Of a DNA stretch of 64,000 nucleotides, positions 1 to 12,693 are shown in pieces. Each line of letters starts with the position of its first letter. Positions within the stretch are counted from its first letter, which is position 1. The position numbers and the translations under genes were made by a program. The stretch comes from Calliopsis andreniformis (lineage: Eukaryota; Arthropoda; Insecta; Hymenoptera; Andrenidae): positions 186,001-250,000 of the forward strand of contig NW_027480567.1 in NCBI RefSeq assembly GCF_051401765.1, given 5' to 3'. The notes under the pieces were generated by a model. That model searched no databases, was not told the origin of the DNA, and worked only from the letters and a program-made list of their open reading frames with translations.

Positions 1-418
1 CTGCTATGGCTATCGCTATGCGTGCTATTGCTATGGCTATGGCTCCTATAGCTATGCCTATGGCTGCTATGGCTGTGGCTATTGCTGGTATCGATATAGC
101 TATGGCTCCTATGGCTATGGCTATGGCTGCTACGTCTATGGCTGGTATAGCTATACGTATGGCTGCTACGGCTATGGCTGCTACGTCTATGGCTGGTATA
201 GCTATACGTATGGCTGCTACGGCTGTGGCTATAACTGCTACGGCTATTGCATTGGCTGCTGTGGCTATGGCTATGGCTATGTTTGCTCTGGCTATGGCTA
301 TGGCTGCTGTGGCTATGGCTATGGCTAAGGCAATGGCTGCTATGGCTATGGCTATGGCTGCTGTGGCTATGGCTATGGCTATGACAATGGCTGCTATGGC
401 AATGGCTATGGCTGCTAT
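1..418 (+). repeat. Higher-order repeat, copy 1 of 5307-bp pair
   Basis: This segment matches 5308-5725 with the same order of variants. That order includes the doubled ACGTCTATGGCTGGTATAGC motif near 129 and 180, the GCTATGTTTGCTCTGG variant near 270 and the AAGGCA variant near 327. Similarity stops after the GCTGCTATG at about 418, where this copy continues CTATGG and the other continues TCTATGG. The left limit is the window edge, so the true repeat may be longer. Confidence 0.85.
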
Positions 419-1187
419 GGCTATGGCTATGGCTACGGCTGGTATGGCTATGGCTATGGCTGCAATGTCCATTGCAATGGCTGCTATGCCTATGGCTGGT
501 ATAGCTATGCCTATGGCTGCTACGGCTATGGCTAAAGCTGCTATGGCTATGGCATTGGCTGCTGTGGCTATGGCTATGGCTATGTCCGCTCTGGCTGTGG
601 CTATGGCTGCTATGGTTATGTCTATGGCTACGGCTGCTACGTCTATGGCTGGTATAGCTATGCGTATGTCTGCTACGGCTATGGCTATAACTGCTATGGC
701 TATGGCATTGGCTGCTGTGGCTATGGCTATGTCTATGGCTGCTATGGCAACGGCTATGGCTATGGCTGCTATGGATATAGCTGTGGCTGCTATGGCTATG
801 GCTATGGCTGCTATGGCTATGGCTATGTCTGCTTAGGGAATGGCTATAGCTGGTATGGCTATGGCCATGGCTACTGCTATGGCTGCTATGGCCCCTATGG
901 CTATGGCTATGCCTGCTATTGCTATCGCTAATGCTGCAATGGCAATGACTATGCCTACGGCTATGGCTATGTCTGCTATGGCTATGGCTATGGCTGCTCT
1001 GGCTATGGCTATGCCCATGGCTGCTATGGCTATGGCTATGGCTGCTATGGCTATCGCTATGCGTGCTATGGCTATGGCTATGTCTGCTATGGCTTTGGCT
1101 GTGGCTGCAATAGCTTTGGCTGTGGCTACTATGGCTATGGCTATGGCTATGGCTACCATGGTTATGGCTATTGCTGCTATGGTAATG

Positions 1188-2655
1188 GCTATGGCTACGG
1201 CTATGGCTGTGGCTGCTATGGCTATGTCCATGGCTGCTCTGGCTATGGCTACGGCCATGGCTGCTATGGCTATGGCTATGGCTGCTATGGCTATGGCTCT
1301 GGCTGCTATGGCTATGGCTATGGCTGCTTTGGGTATGGCTATAGCTGCTATGGCTATGGCTCTGGCTGCTATGGCAATGGCTATGGCTGCAATGTCCATG
1401 GCAATGGCTGCCATGGCTATTACTATGGCTGCCATGTCTGTGGCTGGTATAGCTATGCCTATGGCTGCTGCGGCTATAGCTGTAACTGCTATGGCTATGG
1501 CATTGGCTGCTGTGGCTATGGTTATGGCTATGGCTACCATGGTTATGGCTATTGCTGCTATGGTAATGGCTATGTCTACGGCTATGGCTATGACTTCTAT
1601 GGCTATGTCCATGGCTGCTCTGTCTATGGCTATGGCTATGGCTGCTATGGCTATGGCTATGGCTGCAATAGCTTTGGCTGTGGCTACAATGGCTATGGCT
1701 ATGTCTATGGCTACTATGGTTACGGCTATTGCTATGTCTGCTATGGCTGTGGCTATGGCTACTATGGCTGTGGCTTTGGCTATGGCTGGTTCCGCTATAG
1801 CTATGGCTATGGCTGCTATGGCTATGGCTATGCCCATGGCTGCTGTGGCTACGGCTATGGCTACTATGGCTATGGCTATGACTGCTCTGGCTATGGCTAT
1901 TGCTATGCCTGGGTATGGATATAGCTGCTATGGTTATGGCTCTGGCTGCTATGGCTATGGCTATGGCTGCGGCTGCTATGGCTATGGCTATGTCTGCTAT
2001 GGCTGTAGCTATGGCTATGGCTGATATAGCTATGGCTACTTCTATGGCTGCTATGGCTACGGCTATGGCTGCTAATGCTATGACAATGGCTGCTATGGCT
2101 ATGGCTATTGCTGCTATGACTATGGCTATGGCTGCAATAGCTTTGGCTGTGGCTACAATGGCTATGGCTATGCCCATGGCTGCTGTGGCTACGGCTATGG
2201 CTACTATGGCTATGGCTATGACTGCTCTGGCTGCTATGGCTATGGCTATTGTTGCTACGGCTATCTCTATAGCTATGGCTATGGCTGCTATGGCTATGGC
2301 TATGGCTGCTATGGCTATGGCTATGGCAGCTGTGACTATGGCGATGGCTATGGCTGCAACAGCTTTGGCTGTGGCTACAATGGCTATGGCTGTGGCTGCT
2401 ATGGCTGCTATGGCCATGGCTATTACTGCTATGTCTATGGCTGCTATGGCTATGACTATGGCTGCATTAGCTTTGGCTGACGCTATGTCTGCTATGGCTA
2501 TGGCTATGGCTATGGCTGTTATGGCTATGGCTATAGCTGCTATGGCTATGGCTCCGTCTGCTATGGCTATGGCTATTGCTATGCCTGGGTATGGATATAG
2601 CTGCTATGGTTATGGCTCTGGCTGCTATGGCTATGGCTATGGCTGCTATGGCTAT
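1188..2655 (+). repeat. Higher-order repeat, copy 1 of 4770-bp pair
   Basis: The order of variants here is reproduced at 5811-7425. The offset is 4623 bp at the left end and 4770 bp further right, because the second copy carries 147 extra bases (seven 21-bp units). The shared stretch includes a CCTGGGTATGG phase-shift marker at 1908 and the element GCATTAGCTTTGGCTGACGC near 2464. Similarity ends near 2655, just after a second marker at 2584. Confidence 0.85.
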
Positions 2656-3109
2656 GGCTATGGCTATGTCTGCTATGGCTGTAGCTATGGCTATGGCTGA
2701 TATAGCTATGGCTATTTCTATGGCTGCTATGGCTACGGCTATGGCTGCTAATGCTATGACAATGGCTGCTATGGCTATGGCTATCGCTGCTATGACTATG
2801 GCTATGGATATGTCTGTTCTGGCTATGGCTATGGCTGCTATGGCTATGGCTAGGCTGCTATGGCTATCGCTATGCGAGCTATTGCTATGGCTATGGCTGC
2901 TATGGCTATGGCTATGGCTGCTTTGGCTATGGCTACAGCTGCTATAGCTACGGCTCTGGCTGCTATGGCTATGGCTATGGCAATGGCTATTATGGCTATG
3001 GCTATAGCTGCAATGGCTATGGCTCCGTCTGCTATGGCTATGGCTATTGCTATGCCTGGGTATGGATACAGCTGCTATGGTTATGGCTCTGGCTACTATG
3101 GCTACGGCT

Positions 3110-3510
3110 ATTGCTGCTATGGCTCTGGCAATGGCTATGGCTGCTATGGCTATGGCTGCTATTGCTGCTATGGCTATAGCTATGGCCATGGCTCCTATGG
3201 ATATGGCTATGGCTGCTATGGCCATGGCTATGGCTGCTATGGCTATGGCTATGGCTTCTTTGGCTATGGCCACAGCTGCTATAGCTACGGCTCTGGCTGC
3301 CATGGCTATGCCTGCTATGGCTGTGGCTATGGCTGCTGTTGCTATGGCTGCTGTAGCTATGGCTATGGCTGCTAATGCTATGACAATGGCTGCTATGGCT
3401 ATGGCTATTGCTGCTATGACTATGGCTATGGATATGTCTGCTCTGGCTATGGCTATGGCTGCTATGGCTATGGCTGTGGCTGCTATGGCTATGGCTAGGC
3501 TGCTATGGCT
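3110..3510 (+). repeat. Higher-order repeat, copy 1 of 4299-bp pair
   Basis: This segment corresponds to 7409-7809. Shared landmarks are GCTCTGGCAATGG at 3122, GCCATGGCTCCTATGGATAT near 3183, GGCCACAGCTGCTATAGC near 3267 and a run of GCTGTT and GCTGTAGC variants near 3340. The CCATGGCTCCTATGGATATG core also recurs near 4880, 10018, 12230, 15500 and 18700, so this is a dispersed subfamily of the array. The copies part at the GGCTAGGCTGC junction near 3497. Confidence 0.8.
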
Positions 3511-5307
3511 ATGGCTCCGTCTGCTATGGCTATGGCTATTGCTATGCCTGGGTATGGGTATAGCTGCTGTGGTTATGGCTCTGGCTGCTATGGCTGTGGC
3601 TATGGCCATGGCTGCTATGGCTATCGCTGTGCGTGCTATGGCTATGGCTATGGCTGCTATGGCTATGGCTATGGCTGCTATGGCTGCTATGGCTATGGCT
3701 ATTGTAGCTAAGGCTATTGCAATGGCTATGGCTTCTATGGCTATGGCTATGGCTATGGCTGCTATGACTGTTGCTATGGCTATGGCTGCTATGGCTATGG
3801 CTATGGCTATGTCTGCTATGGCTGCTATGGCTATGAATATCGCTGCTATAGCTTTGGCTGTGGCTACTTTGGCTACGGCTATAGGTGCTATGGCTGTGGC
3901 TATGGCTATGGCTGCTATGGCTGCTATGGCTATGACTATGGCTGCTATAGCTTTGGCTGTGGCTGCTATGGCTATGGCTATGGCTGCTGTGGCTATGGCC
4001 ATGGCTGGTATGGCTATGGCCATGGCTACGGCTATGGCTGCTATGGCCGCTATGGCTATGGCTATGCCTGCTATTGCTGTCGCTAATGCTGCAATGGCAA
4101 TGGCTATGGCTACGGCTATGGCTATGGCTGCTACGCCTATGGCTGGTATAGCTATACGTATGGCTGCTACGGCTATGGCTATAACTGCTATGGCTATGGC
4201 ATTGGCTGCTGTGGCTATGGCTATGGCTATGTCTGCTCTGGCTATGGCTATGGCTGCTGTGGCTATGGCTATGGCTAAGGCAATGGCTGCTATGGCGTTG
4301 GCTATGGCTGCTATGGCTATGGCTATCGCTGCTATGGCTGTGGCTATGGCTGCTGTGGCTAATGCTATGGCTGCAATGGCTATGGCTATGGCTGTTATGG
4401 CTATGGCGTTGTCTGCTATGGCTATGGGTATGGCTGCTATGAATATGGCTGTTGCTGACATGGCTATGGCTATGGCTGCTATGGCTACGGTTATGGCTGC
4501 TATGGCTATCACTATGCGTGCTACGGCTATTGCTATGTCTGCTATGGTTATTGCTATAGCTACTACGGCTATGGCTATGGCTGCTAAGACTATGGCTATG
4601 GCTACCGCTGCTGTGGCTATGGCTATGAATGCTATGGCTACGGCTGTGGCTACGGCTATGGCTGATATGGCTATGTCTATCGCTGGTATGGCTATGGCTA
4701 CGGCTGCTATGGCTATACCTATGCGTGCTATGGCTATGGCTATGGCTGCTATGACTATGGCTATGGATATGTCTGCTCTGGCTATGGCTATGGCTGCTAT
4801 GGCTATGGCTATGGCTGCTATGGCTATGGCTAGGCTGCTATGGCTATGGCTGCTATTGCTGCTATGGCTATAGCTATGGCCCTGACTCCTATGGATATGG
4901 CTATGGCTGCTATGGCCATGGCTATGGCTGCTATGGCTATGGCTATGGCTGCTTTGGCTATGGCCACAGCTGCTATAGCTACGGCTCTGGCTGCCATGGC
5001 TGTGCCTGCTATGGCTGTGGCTATGGCTGCTGTTGCTATGGCTGCTGTAGCTATGGCTATGGCTGCTAATGCTATGACAATGGCTGCTATGGCTATGGCT
5101 ATGGCTGCTATGTCTATTGCTATGGCTGCTATGACTGTTGCTAGGGCTATGGCTGCTATGGCTATGGCTATGGCTATGTCTGCTATGGCTGCTATGGCTA
5201 TGAATATCGCTGCTACAGCTTTGGCTGTGGCTACTTTGGCTACGGCTATAGGTGCTATGGCTGTGGCTATGGCTATGGCTGCTATGGCTGCTATGGCTAT
5301 GGCTAGG

Positions 5308-5725
5308 CTGCTATGGCTATCGCTATGCGTGCTATTGCTATGGCTATGGCTCCTATAGCTATGCCTATGGCTGCTATGGCTGTGGCTATTGCTGGTATCG
5401 ATATAGCTATGGCTCCTATGGCTATGGCTATGGCTGCTACGTCTATGGCTGGTATAGCTATACGTATGGCTGCTACGGCTATGGCTGCTACGTCTATGGC
5501 TGGTATAGCTGTACGTATGGCTGCTACGGCTGTGGCTATAACTGCTACGGCTATTGCATTGGCTGCTGTGGCTATGGCTATGGCTATGTTTGCTCTGGCT
5601 ATGGCTATGGCTGCTGTGGCTATGGCTATGGCTAAGGCAATGGCTGCTATGGCTATGGCTATGGCTGCTGTGGCTATGGCTATGGCTATGACAATGGCTG
5701 CTATGGCAATGGCTATGGCTGCTAT
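5308..5725 (+). repeat. Higher-order repeat, copy 2 of 5307-bp pair
   Basis: This is the partner of 1-418, with only scattered substitutions (for example GTACGT in place of ATACGT near 5512). It begins immediately downstream of a GGCTAGGCTGC phase-shift junction at about 5303, so the junction may be part of the amplified unit. Confidence 0.85.
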
Positions 5726-5810
5726 GTCTATGGCTGCTATGGCTATGGCTATCGCTGCAATGGCTGTGGCTATGGCTATGGCTGCTGTGGCTAATGCTAT
5801 GGCTGCTATG

Positions 5811-7425
5811 GCTATGGCTACGGCTATGGCTGTGGCTGCTATGGCTATGTCCATGGCTGCTCTGGCTATGGCTACGGCCATGGCTGCTATGGCTATGGCT
5901 ATGGCTGCTATGGCTATGGCTCTGGCTGCTATGGCTATGGCTATGGCTGCTTTGGGTATGGCTATAGCTGCTATGGCTATGGCTCTGGCTGCTATGGCTA
6001 TGGCTATGGCTGCTATGGTTGTGGCTGCTATGGCTATGGCTATGGCTATGGCTACTATGGTTATGGCTATAGCTGCTATGGCTATGGCTCTGGCTGCTAT
6101 GGCAATGGCTATGGCTGCAATGTCCATGGCAATGGCTGCCATGGCTATTGCTATGGCTGCTATGTCCATGGCAATGGCTGCTATGGCTATTACTATGGCT
6201 GCCATGTCTGTGGCTGGTATAGATATGCCTATGGCTGCTGCGGCTATAGCTGTAACTGCTATGGCTATGGCATTGGCTGCTGTGGCTATGGTTATGACTA
6301 TGGCTACCATGGTTATGGCTATTGCTGCTATGGTAATGGCTATGTCTACGGCTATGGCTATGGCTGCTATGGCTATGTCCATGGCTGCTCTGTCTATGGC
6401 TATGGCTATGGCTGCTATGGCTATGGCTATGGCTGCAATAGCTTTGGCTGTGGCTACAATGGCTATGGCTATGTCTATGGCTACTATGGTTACGGCTATT
6501 GCTATGTCTGCTATGGCTGTGGCTATGGCTACTATGGCTGTGGCTTTGGCTATGGCTGGTTCCGCTATAGCTATGGCTATGGCTGCTATGGCTATGGCTA
6601 TGCCCATGGCTGCTGTGGCTACGGCTATGGCTACTATGGCTATGGCTATGACTGCTCTGGCTATGGCTATTGCTATGCCTGGGTATGGATATAGCTGCTA
6701 TGGTTATGGCTCTGGCTGCTATGGCTATGGCTATGGCTGCGGCTGCTATGGCTATGGCTATGTCTGCTATGGCTGTAGCTATGGCTATGGCTGATATAGC
6801 TATGGCTATTTCTATGGCTGCTATGGCTACGGCTATGGCTGCTAATGCTATGACAATGGCTGCTATGGCTATGGCTATTGCTGCTATGACTATGGCTATG
6901 GCTGCAATAGCTTTGGCTGTGGCTACAATGGCTATGGCTATGCCCATGGCTGCTGTGGCTACGGCTATGGCTACTATGGCTATGGCTATGACTGCTCTGG
7001 CTGCTATGGCTATGGCTATTGTTGCTACGGCTATCTCTATAGCTATGGCTATGGCTGCTATCGCTATGGCTATGGCTGCTATGGCTATGGCTATGGCAGC
7101 TGTGACTATGGCGATGGCTATGGCTGCAACAGCTTTGGCTGTGGCTACAATGGCTATGGCTGTGGCTGCTATGGCTGCTATGGCCATGGCTATTACTGCT
7201 ATGTCTATGGCTGCTATGGCTATGACTATGGCTGCATTAGCTTTGGCTGACGCTATGTCTGCTATGGCTATGGCTATGGCTATGGCTGTTATAGCTATGG
7301 CTATAGCTGCTATGGCTATGGCTCCGTCTGCTATGGCTATGGCTATTGCTATGCCTGGGTATGGATATAGCTGCTATGGTTATGGCTCTGGCTGCTATGG
7401 CTATGGCTATGGCTGCTATGGCTCT
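5811..7425 (+). repeat. Higher-order repeat, copy 2 of 4770-bp pair
   Basis: This is the partner of 1188-2655. It carries about 147 bp (near 6013-6160) that the first copy lacks. That length equals seven 21-bp units, as expected for unequal exchange in register. The rest is collinear, including the marker at 6678. A third stretch, from the marker at 7354, switches to the similarity shared with 3110-3510, so this copy looks like a mosaic. Confidence 0.85.
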
Positions 7426-7809
7426 GGCAATGGCTATGGCTGCTATGGCTATGGCTGCTATTGCTGCTATGGCTATAGCTATGGCCATGGCTCCTATGGA
7501 TATGGCTATGGCTGCTATGGCCATGGCTATGGCTGCTATGGCTATGGCTATGGCTTCTTTGGCTATGGCCACAGCTGCTATAGCTACGGCTCTGGCTGCC
7601 ATGGCTATGCCTGCTATGGCTGTGGCTATGGCTGCTGTTGCTATGGCTGCTGTAGCTATGGCTATGGCTGCTAATGCTATGACAATGGCTGCTATGGCTA
7701 TGGCTATTGCTGCTATGACTATGGCTATGGATATGTCCGCTCTGGCTATGGCTATGGCTGCTATGGCTATGGCTGTGGCTGCTATGGCTATGGCTAGGCT
7801 GCTATGGCT
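7409..7809 (+). repeat. Higher-order repeat, copy 2 of 4299-bp pair
   Basis: This is the partner of 3110-3510, collinear through the GCTCTGGCAATGG, CTCCTATGGATATGG and CCACAGCTGCTATAGC landmarks. It runs directly into the 83-bp tandem at 7796. Confidence 0.8.
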
Positions 7810-8044
7810 ATCGCTATGCGTGCTATTGCTATGGCTCTGTCTCCAATTGCTATGCCTATGGCTGCTATGGCTATGGCTAGGCTGCTATGGCTATCGCTAT
7901 GCGTGCTATTGCTTTGGCTCTGGCTCCTATTGCTATGCCTATGGCTGCTATGGCTATGGCTAGGCTGCTATGGCTATCGCTATGCGTGCTATTGCTATGG
8001 CTCTGGCTCCTGTTGCTATGCCTATGGCTGCTATGGCTGTGGCA
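7796..8044 (+). repeat. 83-bp tandem repeat, three copies
   Basis: Three consecutive units start with AGGCTGCTATGGCTATCGCT at 7796, 7879 and 7962, exactly 83 bp apart. Each runs through CTATGCGTGCTATTGC, a GGCTCTGGCTCC-like stretch and ATTGCTATGCCTATGG, then ends GGCT. The length 83 is not a multiple of three, so each copy shifts every reading frame by one base. The first unit differs slightly (CTGTCTCCAATTGC). Confidence 0.92.
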
Positions 8045-10238
8045 ATTGCTGCAATGGATATAGCAATGGCTCCTATGGCTATGGCTATGGTCATGTCTAT
8101 GTCCGCTATGGCTATAGCTAAGGCTGCTTTGGGTATGGCTATAGCTGCTGTGGCTATGGCTCTGGCTGCTATGGCTATGGCTATGGCTGCTATGTCTGTG
8201 ACTGGTATAGCTATGCCTATGGCTGCTACGGCTATGGCTATAACTGCTATGGCTATGGCCTTGGCTGCTGTGGCTATGGCTATGTCTATGGCTGCTATGG
8301 CTATGGCTATGGCTATGTCTGCTATGGATATAGCTGTGGCTGCTATGGCTATGGCTATGTCTACGGCTGGTATGGCTATGGCTATTGTTGCTACGGCTAT
8401 CTCTATAGCTATTGCTATTGCTGCTATGGCTATGGCTATGGCTGCTATGGCTATGGCTATGGCTGCTGTGACTATGGCGATGGCTATGGCTGCAACAGCT
8501 TTGGCTGTGGCTACAATGGCTGTTGCTGTGGCTGCTATGGTTGCTATGACCATGGCTATTACTGCTATGTCTATGGCTGTTATGGCTATGGCTATAGCTG
8601 CTATGGCTATGGCTCCGTCTGCTATGGCTATGGCTATTGCTATGCCTGGGTATGGGTATAGCTGCTATGGTTATGGCTCTGGCTGCTATGGCTGTCGCTA
8701 TGGCTATGGCTATGGCTGCTATGGCTATGGCTATGGCTGCTATGGCTGCTATGGCTATGGCTATTGTAGCTAAGGCTATTGCAATGGCTATGGCTTCTAT
8801 GGCTATGGCTATGGCTATGGCTGCTATGACTGTTGCTATGGCTATGACTATGGCTGCTATAGCTTTGGCTGTGGCTGCTATGGCTATGGCTATGGCTGCT
8901 GTGGCTATGGCCATGGATGGTATGGCTATGGCCATGGCTACGGCTATGGCTGCTATGGCCGCTATGGCTATGGCTGGTATAGCTATACGTATGGCTGCTA
9001 CGGCTATGGCTATAACTGCTATGGCTATGGCATTGGCTGCTGTGGCTATGGCTATGGCTATGTCTGCTCTGGCTATGGCTATGGCTGCTGTGGCTAATGC
9101 TATGGCTATGGCTACTATGGCTATGACTATGGCTGCTATGGCTATGGCTATGTCTGCTATGGGTATGGCTATGGCTGCTATGGCTGCTATGGCTATGGCT
9201 ATTGCTGCTAAGGCTATGGCTATGGCTATGGCTATGGCTTCTATGGCTATGGCAATGGCTGCTATGGCTATGGCTATGGCTGCTGTGGCTATTGCTATGG
9301 CTGCAATAGCTTTTGCTGTGGCTACTATGGCTACGGCTATGGCTATGGCTGCCATGGCTATGGCTATGGCTGCTCTGGCTATGGCTATGGCCACGGCTGC
9401 TATGGCTATGGCTATGTCTGCTATGGCTATGGCTCTGTCTGCTATGGCTATGTCTATGGCTGCTCTGGCTATGGCTATGGCTGCTATGGCTGCTACGGCT
9501 ATGGCTATGGCTATGACTGCTATGGCTATTGCTACGGCTGCTATGGCTATGGGTATGGCTGCTATGAATATGGCTAGTGCTGCCATGGCTATGGCTATGG
9601 CTGCTCTGGCTATGGTTATGGCAGCTATGGCTATCGCTATGCGTGCTACGGCTATGGCTATGTCTGCTATGGTTATTGCTATAGCTACTACGGCTATGGC
9701 TATGGCTGCTAAGACTATGGCTATGGCTACCGCTGCTGTGGCTATGGCTATGGCTGCTATGGCTATGGCTATGGCTACGGCTGCTATGGCTGTGGCTATG
9801 GCTGCAATAGCTTTGGCTGTGGCTACTATGGCTATGGCTATGGCTATGGCTACTATGGTTATGGCTATTGCTAAGGCTGCTATGGCTGTGGCTATGGCTA
9901 CTATGGCTATGGCTATGGCTGCTATGGCTATGTCTGTTCTGGCTATGGCTATGGCTATAGTTGCTGTGGCTATGGCTATGGCTATGGCTGCTATGGCTGC
10001 TATGGCTATAGCTATGGCCATGGCCCCTATGGATATGGCTATGGCTGCTATGACCATGGCTATGGCTGCTATGGCTATGGCTATGGCTGCTTTGGCTATG
10101 GCCACAGCTGCTATAGCTACGGCTCTGGCTGCTATGGCTATGCCTGCTATGGCTGTGGCTATGGCTGCTGTGGCTATGGCTGCTATAGCTATGGCTATGG
10201 CTGCTATGGCTATGGCTATGGCTGCTATGGCTATGGCT

Positions 10239-10487
10239 AGGCTGCTATGGCTATCGCTATGCGTGCTATTGCTATGGCTCTGGCTCCTATTGCTATGCCT
10301 ATGGCTGCTATGGCTATGGCTAGGCTGCTATGGCTATCGCTATGCGTGCTATTGCTATGGCATTGGCTCCTATTGCTATGCCTATGGCTGCTATGGCTAT
10401 GGCTAGGCTGCAATGGCTATCGCTATGCGTGCTATTGCTATGTCTCTGGCTCCTATTGCTATCTCTATGGCTGCTATGGCTATGGCT
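10239..10487 (+). repeat. 83-bp tandem repeat, three copies
   Basis: The same 83-bp unit as at 7796 starts here at 10239, 10322 and 10405. The third copy diverges at its end (GCTATCTCTATGG in place of GCTATGCCTATGG). Having the same triplication at two loci about 2.4 kb apart implies that either the triplet was copied or the unit expands repeatedly. Confidence 0.92.
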
Positions 10488-12693
10488 ATGTCTGCTATTA
10501 CTGTGGCTATGGCTATGGCTATGGATATAGGTATGGCTATGTCTGCTATGGCTGCTATGGCTACGAATATCGCTGCTATAGGTTTGGCTGTGGCTACTTT
10601 GGCTATGGCTATAGTTGCTATGGCTATGGCTATGGCTATGGCTGCTATGGCTGCTATGGCTATGACTATGGCTGCTATAGCTTTGGTTGTGGCTGCTATG
10701 GCTATGGCTATGGCTATGGCTATGGCTGCTATGGCTATGGCTATGGCTGATATGGCTATGGCTATGGCTGCTGTGACTATGGCGATGGTTATGGCAGCAA
10801 TAGCTTTGGCTGTGGCTACAATGGCTATGGCTGTGGCTGCTATGGCTGCTATGGCCATGGCTATTACTGCTATGTCTATGGCTGCTATGGCTATGACTAT
10901 GGCTGCATTAGCTTTGGCTGCGGCTACGTCTGCTATGGCTATGGCTATGGCTATGGCTATTATGGCTATGGCTATAGCTGCTATGGCTATGGCTACGGCT
11001 GCTATGGCTATCGCTATGCGTGCTATGGCTATGGCTATGGCTGCTATAGCTATGGCTATGGCTCCTATGGCTGCTATGGCTATGGCTATTGCAGCTAAGG
11101 CTATGGCTATGGCTATGGCTATGGCTTCTATGACTGTGGCTATGGCTATGGCTATGGCTATAGCTATGGCTATGTCTGCTATGGCTGCTATGGCTACGAA
11201 TATCGCTGCTATAGGTTTGGCTGTGGCTACTTTGGCTATGGCTATAGTTGCTATGGCTATGGCTATGGCTATGGCTGCTATGGCCGCTATGGCTACGGCT
11301 ATGCCTGCTATTGCTATCGCTAATGCTGCAATGGCAACGGCTATGGCTACGGCTATGGGTATGGCTGCTATGGCTATGGCTATGGCTGCTCTGGCTATGG
11401 CTATGGCCATGGCTGCTATGGCTATGGCTATGTCTGCTATGGCTATCGCTATGCGTGCTATGGCTATGGCTATGGCTGCTATGGCTACGGCTATGGCTGC
11501 TATGGCTGCTATGGCTGTGGCTATGGCTATGGCTACTATGGTTGTGGCTATAGCTGCTATGGCTATGGCTCTGGCTGCTATGGCAATGGCTATGGCTGTT
11601 TTGGGTATAGCTATAGCTGCTATGGCTATGGCTATGGCTGCCATGGCTATGGCTACGGCTATTGTTGCTACGGCTATCTCTATGGCTATGGCTATGGCTG
11701 CTATGGCTATGGCTATGGCTGCTATGGCTATGGCAATGGCTGCTGTGACTATGGCGATGGCTATGGCAGCAACAGCTTTGGCTGTGGCTACAATGGCTAT
11801 GGCTGTGGCTGCTATGGCTGCTATGGCCATGGCTATTACTGCTATGTCTATGGCTGCTATGGCTATGACTATGGCTGTATTAGCTTTGGCTGTGGCTATG
11901 TCTGCTATGGCTATTTCTATGGCTATGGCTATTATGGCTATGGCTATAGCTGCTATGGCTATGGCTCCGTCTGCTATGGCTATGGCTATTGCTATGCCTG
12001 GGTATGGATAGAGCTGCTATGGTTATGGCTCTGGCTGTTATGGCTAAGGCTATCGCTGCGGCTGCTATGGCTATGGCTATGTCTGCTATGGCTGTGGCTA
12101 TGGCTATGGCTGCTATAGCTATGGCTATGGCTATGGCTGCTGTGGCTACGGCTATGGCTGCTATGGCTATGGCAATGGCTATGTCTGCTATGGCTATGGC
12201 TGCTATGGCTGCTATGGCTATAGCTATGGCCATGGCTCCTATGGATATGGCTATGGCTGCTATGACCATGGCTATGGCTGCTATGGCTATGGCTATGGCT
12301 GCTTTGGCCATGGCCACAGCTGCTATAGCTACGGCTCTGGCTGCTATGGCTATGGCTGCTATGGCTGTGGGTATGGCTGCTATGGCTATGGCTATGACTG
12401 CTATGACTATGGCTATGGCTGCTATGGCTATGGCTATGCCCATGGCTGCTGTGGCCGTGGCTATGGCTACTATGGCTATGGCTATGACTGCTCCGGCTGC
12501 TATGGCAATGGCTATTGTTGCTACGGCTATGGCTATGGCTATGGCTATGGCTTCTATGGCTATGGCTAAGGCTGATATGGCTATGGCTATGGCTGCTGTG
12601 GCTATGGCGATGGCTATGGCAGCAATAGCTTTGGCTGTGGCTACAATGGCTATGGCTGTGACTGCTATGGCTGCTATGGCCATGGCTATTACT

